Shown here piece after piece: positions 35,085-42,966 of a stretch of DNA of 64,000 bases (position 1 is its first letter; each line of letters begins with the position of its first letter). A model generated the notes under the pieces. It was not told the DNA's origin, did no database searches, and worked only from the letters and a program-made list of their open reading frames with translations. The translations under genes were made by a program, and so were the position numbers. Origin of the DNA: Bacteroidetes bacterium UBA6221 (lineage in GTDB: Bacteria > Bacteroidota > Bacteroidia > Chitinophagales > Chitinophagaceae); the NCBI GenBank assembly GCA_002421685.1, contig DISB01000016.1, positions 323,775 through 387,774 of the forward strand, given 5' to 3'.

Positions 35085-35951
35085 ATGATAATGAACCCAA
35101 ACCAACTTCAATTCCAACTCTTAGACCTTGCCGGTGTAAAAACTCTGTTATCCTGGGCGGAAGCGGAAGGCTGGAACCCAGGTCCGAAAGATGCTGAAGT
35201 ATTCTTCGTTACCGACCCTGAAGGGTTTTACGGTTATTATCACGATGGCGAACTGATTGCAGGTGGTTCTATTGTGTCTTACGACGGCAGGTTCGGTTTT
35301 ATGGGTTTGTTTATCGTGAAGCCCGAATACCGCTCCGCAGGTATAGGCAGGCAACTCTGGCACCAGCGGCGCGACACCTTATTGTCAAGGTTAAACGATG
35401 GTGCTACAATAGGTATGGACGGAGTGTTGACCATGCAGCCATTCTACGGCGAGGGTGGGTTTGAAATCGCTTTCCGCGATGAGCGGTATGTAAGGACAGG
35501 TGCGGCTTTTGATGTCCACAACAACATCACCCCAATAATAGATGATGATGTAGATGTTGTACTGGCCTACGATGCTGATTGTTTTGGTTTTTCCCGTCCG
35601 CAGTTTATGCAGCCATGGTTATTCCTGCCGGGGAATAAAACATTCAAGTACACAGAAGATAATATTATAAAAGGTTTTGCGGTGGTGCGGAAATTGATAA
35701 AGGGTTATAAGATAGGCCCGCTGTTTGCCGACAACGCCATGATTGCAGAAGAGCTGTACAAGGCATGCCTGGATGTTGTGCAGGGAGAGCAACTGTATAT
35801 AGACATACCTGTGTGTAACGAAGCTGCCGTTGAAATAGTGAGCGAATACGAGGCAGAATATGTATTTGAATGTGCCAGGATGTACTATGGCACACCGCCG
35901 AAAATAGATATGAATAAAGTCTTTGGGATTACGAGTTTTGAGTTGGGGTAA
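35085..35951 (+). CDS. GNAT acetyltransferase with C-terminal YitH-like domain
   Basis: A 288-residue protein. The N-terminal GNAT domain (about 1-130) has LFIVKPEYRSAGIGRQLW near 78-96, with the acetyl-CoA pyrophosphate-binding R..GIG loop. A second domain (about 135-288) is like the C-terminal part of the YitH/HolE-type acetyltransferases (Acetyltransf_18), including DADCFGFSRPQFM and ending with Y.CARMYYGTPP. The substrate is unknown; the family acts on small molecules or proteins. It is divergent from murI and convergent with a small membrane-protein gene 4 bases away. Confidence 0.85.
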   Translation: MIMNPNQLQFQLLDLAGVKTLLSWAEAEGWNPGPKDAEVFFVTDPEGFYGYYHDGELIAGGSIVSYDGRFGFMGLFIVKPEYRSAGIGRQLWHQRRDTLLSRLNDGATIGMDGVLTMQPFYGEGGFEIAFRDERYVRTGAAFDVHNNITPIIDDDVDVVLAYDADCFGFSRPQFMQPWLFLPGNKTFKYTEDNIIKGFAVVRKLIKGYKIGPLFADNAMIAEELYKACLDVVQGEQLYIDIPVCNEAAVEIVSEYEAEYVFECARMYYGTPPKIDMNKVFGITSFELG

Positions 35952-35955
35952 TGTT

Positions 35956-36297
35956 TTAAACGTACTGCCATAACATCAAAACCAATCCCAACACAAACAC
36001 AGTCGTAAATATCAACTTATTATACCTCGCCAGCCATTCGGGCAGGTAAATATCAAAATTGTCTTTTCGCGAATCAGAATAATTGCTCGCCCATACTGTC
36101 AACGGGCATTTGCCTTTAAACAACCATAATACCAACCCTTCAACTATTACCGCAGCTACAGCCAGCCAGGAGTAAACGTTAATATCACCCGACACGCCGC
36201 TATACACAACATAAGCGATAATGCATACCATCACCACCCATATCAGTGTATGAATGCTTTTAATCAAAGCGAGCTTCGTTGCAGGACTAACGGCCAT
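35956..36297 (-). CDS. Small membrane protein, DUF2784-like
   Basis: A 113-residue protein with three hydrophobic helices (about 15-35, 42-60, 92-111). The motif KGKCPLTVWASNY between helices two and three is reminiscent of DUF2784, but the match is by eye only. Function unknown. It is 44 bases downstream of the barrel gene on the same strand, so it might belong to the metal cluster transcript, and it ends 4 bases from the convergent GNAT gene. Confidence 0.6.
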   Translation of the reverse strand: MAVSPATKLALIKSIHTLIWVVMVCIIAYVVYSGVSGDINVYSWLAVAAVIVEGLVLWLFKGKCPLTVWASNYSDSRKDNFDIYLPEWLARYNKLIFTTVFVLGLVLMLWQYV

Positions 36298-36341
36298 GCA
36301 GCGAAGCTCGTCTTAAGCTTTTATAAGAACAATGAGCATTA

Positions 36342-37694
36342 TCACTGCATCCCCATGAGTTCAGGATACAATCTCAGGTATAGTTGAAAAGACATGGGGT
36401 TGGTGCCGTACAAAGCATCCAGCCTGCTATCTGCTGCATAAAAACTGAATTGACCGCCGGCCGCCAGTCGCACAGGTTTAATCTTAAGTACATCATAAGC
36501 AGCGCCGAGCGTTATTGCATTTACCGGAAACAGATCATGATGGTCAAACTGCGGCTCCGGCAATCCTAATTCTTCTCCCGACTTCTGCACCCACTCGTAC
36601 CTGCCATACACTGCCAGGCGGTTGATATATAATGAAGCCTCAGCCAGTGCTGCATGTTCACCATCAAAATGTTTTGTTTTATTCAGTCCCCACAACGCTG
36701 TGGCATTGAATAACAGGTTCTTCTGCCATTGCCTGCTATATACTGCTGATGCAGTAGTACGGTACACATCTTCATTTACATGCACTTCTTCCGGGCTCTC
36801 GATGAATGCATGTGATACTTGCAAGGCCCAATGCTTGTCAGGATTGAATGACAACCTGGCGCTACGCGAATCAAAGCGGAGTTTGTCAAAATCAAAACGT
36901 TGTTCATTGGGCTCGCGTCCTGTAAAAGATGAACCTTCCAGCCTGAACTTCCCATAACGTACGCCCAATGTCGCTACACCAAAAGTAATATGCGTGGCAT
37001 CTACCCAGTGATGACTCAGGGGCGCATCAGGGTTATTCAGTGCCGACGGACGGTGCATAAATGCTACAGCACCCAGCGCAGGTTCGCCGGGATAAGCCAG
37101 GTAGGCGAATACATCCAGCTTTTTTGAAAAAGAATGAGCATAGCTTACAGATAGTTCCGAAAACAAATCGTGCGGATGTTGCCTGTCTATTAGGGGTTTT
37201 CCCTCCCATGTTTCCCCGGTTTGAAAAAGTAATGGATAACCATTACCTCCCGTTACCAGGGCATCTGCAGACATCATAATATTGAAATGAAACAAACCTT
37301 TATTACCCACCCGGCGTTGGCCCATACCCATTATCCAGTTGGGCGCGTCAACCATTGCAGCACCACGGACACCTGCATTGTTGAAGTCCTGGTTGTTGTA
37401 CCTGAGAAATATATTACCATGCATCATAAACATCCACTTACGTGCGTGAAACATATATCCATACATCGGCGAAGCATCGGGCAACCAACCTGTTCCGGAA
37501 CCGTTCCTGGTCATAGGCAGGTTGAGCGAAAAGGCATGGCTCATATTATTCATGGCCATATGCCCGCTATGGGCTTCTTTTTGCATGGCTGTGTCCTGCC
37601 GCTTTGTTGTGTCCGGCATATGATGATGATCGTGCTGTGCATGTGCATACGCAGCACCGAGCATTATTACAATTGATAAGAGTATCTTTTTCAT
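36342..37694 (-). CDS. Outer-membrane beta-barrel protein, probably metal-related
   Basis: A 450-residue exported protein. After a signal peptide (1-19, ..AHA) comes a His/Met-rich stretch (QHDHHHMPD, then HSGHMAMNNMSH, about 20-55), a common copper- or metal-binding composition. The rest is built from alternating aromatic and polar strands like an outer-membrane porin-type barrel, for example the YAHSFSKKLDVFAYLAYPGE and FDSRSARLSFNPDKHWALQV regions. I do not know an assigned function. Neighbouring HMA-domain genes on the same strand (23 and 94 bases apart within the run) suggest a copper or other soft-metal role; this is inference from context and composition. Confidence 0.7.
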   Translation of the reverse strand: MKKILLSIVIMLGAAYAHAQHDHHHMPDTTKRQDTAMQKEAHSGHMAMNNMSHAFSLNLPMTRNGSGTGWLPDASPMYGYMFHARKWMFMMHGNIFLRYNNQDFNNAGVRGAAMVDAPNWIMGMGQRRVGNKGLFHFNIMMSADALVTGGNGYPLLFQTGETWEGKPLIDRQHPHDLFSELSVSYAHSFSKKLDVFAYLAYPGEPALGAVAFMHRPSALNNPDAPLSHHWVDATHITFGVATLGVRYGKFRLEGSSFTGREPNEQRFDFDKLRFDSRSARLSFNPDKHWALQVSHAFIESPEEVHVNEDVYRTTASAVYSRQWQKNLLFNATALWGLNKTKHFDGEHAALAEASLYINRLAVYGRYEWVQKSGEELGLPEPQFDHHDLFPVNAITLGAAYDVLKIKPVRLAAGGQFSFYAADSRLDALYGTNPMSFQLYLRLYPELMGMQ

Positions 37695-37717
37695 CTTAGT
37701 TGTTTAAACAGATTTAA

Positions 37718-38443
37718 TCATATTAAGTTGAGCAACATAGCCGCGCTCATCAGCACCATCAGCACATCTTCAAACAGTGTCACTTTACTCAATGGCAATT
37801 TGATAATAGTACCCAGGCAGGCACATTGGAACGGGGATTTCTTCATGAGGTTTTGTACCACACCTATCGTACTCACGGTCATTACAATAAGCGTAACCCA
37901 GTTGGTCAATACAGGAGAAAAACCTGTCAAAAACGCGATACCTAAGCCCAATTCTATGAATGGATAAACATATCCATAACCCGGAAAGCGTTTAGCCACC
38001 ACATCGTACATGCTATAACCTTCAGCAAAGCCTTTCAGGTTCATTAGCTTGAAAAAGGAGAATACGAGGAAGAACCCAGCCATAAAATGGCCCATCCACT
38101 GCATCCAGTGGAAACCACCCTGCACCAGTTGTATCAACAAAGTAATACCTGTTATATACCCGAATATCAGGAAGATGGGATAATAGGAATCGTCTTGTTC
38201 TTCGGCAGTGTTATCCATGCTGTGTTGCATATGCCCAGTTTCTGTTATGGTGTACCTGCCCGCTTTGGATATGGCTTGCTGCAGCGCGTCTATAGAAATG
38301 TGCTTCTGCATAATCACCTTCGCCTGGGGGGATTGTAATTGTACATCGGCACTTAATACATCGCCCAGCTTTAGTAATTCAGTTTTCACTTTGGCTACAC
38401 AGCTATTGCATGTCATGCCTGTAATGTTATACTCATGTGTCAT
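37718..38443 (-). CDS. HMA-domain protein fused to a MauE-like membrane domain
   Basis: A 241-residue protein. The N-terminal HMA domain (1-70) has the metal-binding GMTCNSC (Cys12, Cys15). Four or five hydrophobic helices follow (about 90-240) with the pattern of the MauE/DoxX-like group and a CACLGT motif near 212, typical of Bacteroidota MauE proteins. HMA domains bind Cu(I), Zn or Hg and hand it to ATPases; MauE proteins support disulfide formation or methylamine dehydrogenase maturation. The fusion suggests a membrane protein that receives a thiophilic metal, but direction and metal are unproven. It is 71 bases behind the HMA-AraC regulator and 23 bases ahead of the barrel gene. Confidence 0.82.
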   Translation of the reverse strand: MTHEYNITGMTCNSCVAKVKTELLKLGDVLSADVQLQSPQAKVIMQKHISIDALQQAISKAGRYTITETGHMQHSMDNTAEEQDDSYYPIFLIFGYITGITLLIQLVQGGFHWMQWMGHFMAGFFLVFSFFKLMNLKGFAEGYSMYDVVAKRFPGYGYVYPFIELGLGIAFLTGFSPVLTNWVTLIVMTVSTIGVVQNLMKKSPFQCACLGTIIKLPLSKVTLFEDVLMVLMSAAMLLNLI

Positions 38444-38514
38444 GTCGGATAATTTTTATACTGCAAAATTACCCTGCCCATTCAGGGCGGCTGTTACACA
38501 ATCTTGTATAAGAT

Positions 38515-39096
38515 TTACATATTCTTGTTGCCTATCTCGTCCAGAGGCTTGCGAGGGTGTTGCTTCATGTTTTTGAAGAAGCTGGGCGTGAGCCCAGTTA
38601 CTTTTTTGAATTGGGCGGATAAATGCGCTACGCTGCTGTAATCAAGCTGAAATGCTATTTCGCTGAGTGAGAACTCGTCGTATACCAGCAACTCCTTTAC
38701 CTTTTCTATCTTCTGTTGTATGATGTATTGCTCAATCGTGATACCTTCTACCTCTGAAAACAGTTTGCTGAGGTAGCTGTAATCATAATGGACTGCTTGT
38801 GCCAGGTATTCGCTGTGTTTGATGCGGGGTTTATCCGCTTCAGCATTATGGACTAATTCAATAACAGTGCTTTTTATCTTTTCTATAATGCGGCTTTTAC
38901 GGTCATCAATCAGCTCAAAGCCTAATGGCCTGAGTGCTGCGTCTATCTCCGCTACCTGTATGCCCGTGAGCTGCTCCTCGTCAATATCCACCTCGCCCAG
39001 GCCCACCGTGTGCGGGTGCAGGCCAATGCGTTTCAGCTCATTTTCCACCACCATTTTGCAGCGGTTGCAAACCATATTTTTTACATACAGGCGCAT
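38515..39096 (-). CDS. AraC-type regulator with N-terminal HMA-like CxxC domain
   Basis: A 193-residue regulator. The N terminus (about 1-70) looks like an HMA ferredoxin-like domain with NMVCNRCKM (Cys10, Cys13). The C terminus (about 90-190) is an AraC DNA-binding domain with two helix-turn-helix units: SLSEIAFQLDYSSVAHLSAQFKKVTGLTP-like text split over 140-170. Because the sensor is a metal-binding module, it probably senses copper or a similar metal and controls the two genes downstream (HMA-MauE and barrel), with which it forms a run on the minus strand. No operator could be identified. Confidence 0.82.
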   Translation of the reverse strand: MRLYVKNMVCNRCKMVVENELKRIGLHPHTVGLGEVDIDEEQLTGIQVAEIDAALRPLGFELIDDRKSRIIEKIKSTVIELVHNAEADKPRIKHSEYLAQAVHYDYSYLSKLFSEVEGITIEQYIIQQKIEKVKELLVYDEFSLSEIAFQLDYSSVAHLSAQFKKVTGLTPSFFKNMKQHPRKPLDEIGNKNM

Positions 39097-39187
39097 ATAT
39101 GGTGCAAGCTAAGAAATTAGCGGAATCCGGGATGCCTTAGACATTATTTAGCCTGTTTATCTTGGCGGCATTCTCTATTTTTACACT

Positions 39188-40159
39188 ATGCATACGCTCA
39201 GCATCAATATACCATCACTGCCACAGGCTATCAGCTACCATAGCAGGCTCTTCCTTACAGGTTCCTGCTTTGCCGAGAATATGGCTATCCGCCTCAAGCA
39301 GCACCGTTTCAACGTACTGGACAACCCGCATGGTATACTCTTCAACCCGCACAGCGTGGCCGACAGCATGGATAGCTATATAGATAACAGGCAATACAGT
39401 GCAGATGATTTATTTTACCTGAACGAATTGTGGAACAGTTGGGAGCACCACACGCAGTTTTCTGATATTGATAAAGAAACAGCCTTAACACGCATCAATC
39501 AATCGCAGGCAGAGGCTGCAGCATATATCCGTATCGCTACACATGTAATGATTACCCTGGGCTCAGCATATTATTATGTACTTAAAGAAACAGGAAAACC
39601 AGTAAGCAACAATCACCGCGCACCGGCTAACTGGTTTGAGAAAAAGCTGATGCCCATTGATGAGATAGTTAGCAAGTTTACCCATACGCTCAACAAGCTA
39701 TTGGCTGTCAATCCCGGCGTACAAATCATATTCACTGTTAGCCCTGTGCGCCATTACCGCGATGGCATAGTAGAAAACAACCGCAGCAAAGCAAGAATAA
39801 TAGAGAGTGTACACGCTCTTCGCGAAAAGTTTGAACAGGCTTATTACTTCCCGGCATACGAGCTGGTGATAGACATATTGCGCGATCACCGGTATTACGA
39901 CATAGATTTTGTACATCCCAACTACCTGGCCACCGATTATGTATGGAACCGTATGGTAGAAGCATGTATGAACGAACCTACCAAAGCCCTGATGAAAGAA
40001 GTACATGAAATAGTGATAGCCCGCAACCACAAATCCCGCTTTCCGCAAACGGAAGCACACAAAAAGTTCAGGCAGAGTTATGTGCAAAAAATAAGGGCGT
40101 TGACTGCTCAACACCCTTACCTGCAACTTGATGAAGAGTTGAAATATTTTACCGATTAA
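39188..40159 (+). CDS. GSCFA-domain protein
   Basis: A 323-residue protein of the GSCFA family, named after the motif seen here as TGSCFAEN (24-31), where Ser26 would be the nucleophile of an SGNH-like hydrolase fold. A later block FTVSPVRHYRDG near 185 and a C-terminal D..HP near 250 (DFVHPNY) complete the SGNH pattern. These proteins may be esterases acting on polysaccharides or lipids; the substrate is unknown. The stop shares the four bases TTAA with the stop of the convergent bactofilin gene (40156-40159). Confidence 0.85.
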   Translation: MHTLSINIPSLPQAISYHSRLFLTGSCFAENMAIRLKQHRFNVLDNPHGILFNPHSVADSMDSYIDNRQYSADDLFYLNELWNSWEHHTQFSDIDKETALTRINQSQAEAAAYIRIATHVMITLGSAYYYVLKETGKPVSNNHRAPANWFEKKLMPIDEIVSKFTHTLNKLLAVNPGVQIIFTVSPVRHYRDGIVENNRSKARIIESVHALREKFEQAYYFPAYELVIDILRDHRYYDIDFVHPNYLATDYVWNRMVEACMNEPTKALMKEVHEIVIARNHKSRFPQTEAHKKFRQSYVQKIRALTAQHPYLQLDEELKYFTD

Positions 40160-40587
40160 TTTCCGTGTACTTCCAGTTCTACTTTCTTATCAGATAATGT
40201 TTTGCCCTGCACCTGGTCGGTCGTCATTTTGCACTGGCCGTTAAATATTGCATTGGGTTCTATCTGCAGGCGTTTGGTATTCACATTTCCATTCACCGTG
40301 CTTTTCGATTTCAGGCAAAGTAAATCTTTGGTAATAACATTCCCGTTTACGGTGCCAAACAAGTCGGCATTACTGGCATGCAGGTCACCCTGGATGATGC
40401 CAGACTCACCCAAAACGATTTTCGCTTTGCAATACACATTGCCGATGATATTACCGTCAATGCGCATGTCCGAGTCCGACTCCATATCGCCATTGATGGT
40501 GGTACCTGCGGCTATAGTGCTTACTGCCCCCATATGACGGTTGCCTTTAGCAGCCTCCTTTTTCTCGTTGTCTTTTTTAATAAACAT
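40156..40587 (-). CDS. Bactofilin (polymer-forming cytoskeletal protein)
   Basis: A 143-residue bactofilin. The central beta-helical domain (about 20-120) is visible as short repeats such as GTTINGDMESDSDMRIDG, GNVYCKAKIVLGES and VNGNVNTKRLQI. Bactofilins self-assemble without nucleotide into filaments that scaffold cell-shape or wall enzymes. The frame opens at 40638, but the ATG at 40587 (MFIKKDNEKK) gives the typical short charged N terminus and is preferred. No M23 peptidase partner is adjacent here; the neighbour is the convergent GSCFA gene. Confidence 0.88.
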   Translation of the reverse strand: MFIKKDNEKKEAAKGNRHMGAVSTIAAGTTINGDMESDSDMRIDGNIIGNVYCKAKIVLGESGIIQGDLHASNADLFGTVNGNVITKDLLCLKSKSTVNGNVNTKRLQIEPNAIFNGQCKMTTDQVQGKTLSDKKVELEVHGN

Positions 40588-40796
40588 AGGACATGTTATT
40601 GTTTTGTGATACAATAGGCGCAGGCTTATTAATACCAATGCCTTATCCCTTATTTTTCTCTCTCAACTATAAGCCCTCGTGTTAATAAGGTGGAAGGGAA
40701 GCCTAAAATAGTTTTTTTAACCGCAAAATCATAAATATTATAAAAATAATTTAAATATCATGCTCTATATTATGTACGGGTTCACCTCATTTTAGC

Positions 40797-40804
40797 TACC
40801 TTTG
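40797..40804 (+). promoter_or_regulatory. Bacteroidota -7 box for yidC
   Basis: TACCTTTG lies 21 bases ahead of the yidC start codon in an AT-rich intergenic region. Confidence 0.6.
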
Positions 40805-40825
40805 CACCTCATTTTATAAAAATAC

Positions 40826-42670
40826 ATGGATCGTAATTCAGTCACGGGCTTCCTGTTATTGGTACTTCTGCTGGTAGGATATATCGCATACAACAACTAT
40901 TCCCAATCAAAATTTGAAACAGCTAAAAAGGCTGATTCAGTGGCCAATGCCAAAGCACACCCCAAACCATTGGCGAAAGATACAGTCATAGCGCCTGTAG
41001 CTCCCGCAACGTCTGAGGTAGCTGCAATCAACGATTCCATAGAAATGGCAAAACCACCCGCCTTCAGGGGTGAGGAGAAAACTGTTGTGCTGGAGAACCA
41101 AGACCTGGCTGTAGAATTCACCACCAAAGGTGCGCACCCCGTAGGCGCCCTGTTGAAAAACTATAAGACCTATACCGGCAAACCATTGCACCTCTTCGAG
41201 GGCGAATACAACAAACTGAGCGCCCTGCTTCCCGTAGACAACGGCGCCACCGCAACCTCAGATCTATATTACACGGCGGAAGAAACCACCGATACGGCCG
41301 GTAATAAAGCTATAGCCTTCACTGCCGATATGGGCGGCGGTAAAATGGTCCGTATTACTTATAGCCTGCCCGCAGAGGGATATATGCTGCAAACCAATAT
41401 CAGCCTGGCCGGCATGTCTGCTACCAACTTGCCTGTAACATGGCAGACAGAAGCCCTGCACACGGAGCGTGATATTAAGACAGAGCGTACCAACAGCCAG
41501 GTATACTACAACTTTACAGATGGCGATGAAGATTATTTCAGCTTCATCAATACGCAAAAAGAGAGCCTGGATAAATCTGCCAAATGGCTGGGTTTCCGCC
41601 TGCATTTCTTCGCCACCGCGCTGATACCCGAAGATGGCCTGAACAGGGTGAATATTGAAGGCAATGTTGGTTCGGAGCAGGACAGTTTTGTTGCGCGCAA
41701 TGTAAATACCTTTGAAATACCGGTAAAGACAGCGGCCAATCCCAGCGTGAACCTGCGTATGTACATAGGCCCCAACCACTATACTACATTACGCTCTTAT
41801 AAAATAGGGCTGGAAGAAATGGTACCCCTGGGTTATGGTCCTATGTTCTTTGTGAAGTATATCAACAAATGGCTGATCATACCCATTTTTAATATGCTCA
41901 GCAGCTTCATCAGCAACTTTGGTATCATTATCATGTTGATGACCATTATTATCAGGCTGTTACTGTCATTCTTTACCTATAAGAGCTACCTCTCATCGGC
42001 CAAGATGCGGGTGTTAAAACCCGAACTGGACGAACTGCGCGCCAAATATGGTGACGACCAACAGAAATTTGGTATGGAACAGATGAAACTGTACCGCTCA
42101 GCAGGTGTTAACCCGCTTGGCGGGTGTCTGCCCACTTTGCTGCAATTGCCTATACTGTTTGCCATGTTCTATTTCTTCCCATCATCTATCGAGTTGAGGC
42201 AGGAATCGTTCTTATGGGCAGACGACCTTTCTACCTACGATAGCATAGTAAGCTGGGGAGGTAATATACCCGTTATTAATTCTATATACGGTAACCACGT
42301 GAGCTTGTTTACAATACTCATGACTATCTCCAGCCTCTTCCTGGCATTGTACAACAGGAACATGACCCCGCAGGACCCGAACAATCCTGTGTTGAAATAC
42401 CTGCCGTTCATATTCCCCTTCATGCTGCTGGGCGTATTCAATAAGATGGCTGCGGCTCTTACATTCTATTACTTCTTCTCCAATATGCTGAGCATTTTGC
42501 AGCAATTCATCATACAGAAGTATGTAATAGATGAAAAGGCTATCCATGCCAAAATGCAGGAGAACAAAAACAAACCCGCCACACCATCGAAATGGCAGTC
42601 GAAACTGGAGGAGATGCAAAAGGCGCAAATGGAACGCGCCAAACAGCCGCCTGTGCGTAAAAAGAAATAA
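40826..42670 (+). CDS. yidC: Membrane protein insertase YidC
   Basis: A 614-residue inner-membrane insertase and chaperone. The first helix is at about 7-22, then a large periplasmic beta-sandwich domain (about 60-340) as in Gram-negative YidC, and the conserved insertase core with five helices (about 350-560), containing KINKWLIIPI, MRVLKPELDELRAKYGDD and the hydrophilic-groove arginine region. The tail is Lys/Gln-rich with KPATPSKWQSKLEEM and ends in RKKK, a ribosome-binding type of end. It has its own promoter and a hairpin terminator. Confidence 0.97.
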   Translation: MDRNSVTGFLLLVLLLVGYIAYNNYSQSKFETAKKADSVANAKAHPKPLAKDTVIAPVAPATSEVAAINDSIEMAKPPAFRGEEKTVVLENQDLAVEFTTKGAHPVGALLKNYKTYTGKPLHLFEGEYNKLSALLPVDNGATATSDLYYTAEETTDTAGNKAIAFTADMGGGKMVRITYSLPAEGYMLQTNISLAGMSATNLPVTWQTEALHTERDIKTERTNSQVYYNFTDGDEDYFSFINTQKESLDKSAKWLGFRLHFFATALIPEDGLNRVNIEGNVGSEQDSFVARNVNTFEIPVKTAANPSVNLRMYIGPNHYTTLRSYKIGLEEMVPLGYGPMFFVKYINKWLIIPIFNMLSSFISNFGIIIMLMTIIIRLLLSFFTYKSYLSSAKMRVLKPELDELRAKYGDDQQKFGMEQMKLYRSAGVNPLGGCLPTLLQLPILFAMFYFFPSSIELRQESFLWADDLSTYDSIVSWGGNIPVINSIYGNHVSLFTILMTISSLFLALYNRNMTPQDPNNPVLKYLPFIFPFMLLGVFNKMAAALTFYYFFSNMLSILQQFIIQKYVIDEKAIHAKMQENKNKPATPSKWQSKLEEMQKAQMERAKQPPVRKKK

Positions 42671-42698
42671 TACTGATATACCAGAATATTAATTTATA

Positions 42699-42731
42699 AT
42701 GCCCTGTGTGTTAACATACAGGGCATTTTTG
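42699..42731 (+). terminator. Terminator behind yidC
   Basis: ATGCCCTGT (42699-42707) pairs with ACAGGGCAT (42718-42726), followed by TTTT. It lies 30 bases behind yidC. Confidence 0.8.
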
Positions 42732-42911
42732 GTTTTTCCCGATTATCTAACTATTTTCGAAACCTGATTTCTACCTTGGCCCTCAGAGGATAATTCAAAC
42801 AAACAACCAAACCCGGTACTAAAAATCATTTTTTCTGCGTTGTGCAGGATGCACGTTGCTTTCGTTTCAATAGGGGTAATGTTCTATTTGCATATGCAAA
42901 CAGGGCATAAG

Positions 42912-42937
42912 AAAGTCCCGCTTTTCAGCGGGACTTT
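42912..42937 (-). terminator. Hairpin terminator at the gyrB end
   Basis: AAAGTCCCGC (42912-42921) pairs with GCGGGACTTT (42928-42937) around a 6-base loop, directly behind gyrB. The T run on the minus side is short, so it may act as a processing or weak termination hairpin for gyrB, or as a second one for yidC. Between the two hairpins is the palindrome TTTGCATATGCAAA (42887-42900). Confidence 0.6.
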
Positions 42938-42966
42938 GATTTTATATACGGTTATGCGTCGTTGTT

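Noticed and set aside
42671..42966. Small RNA gene between yidC and gyrB
   Set aside because: The hairpins are explained by terminators of the two convergent genes and I found no promoter or conserved RNA fold between them.
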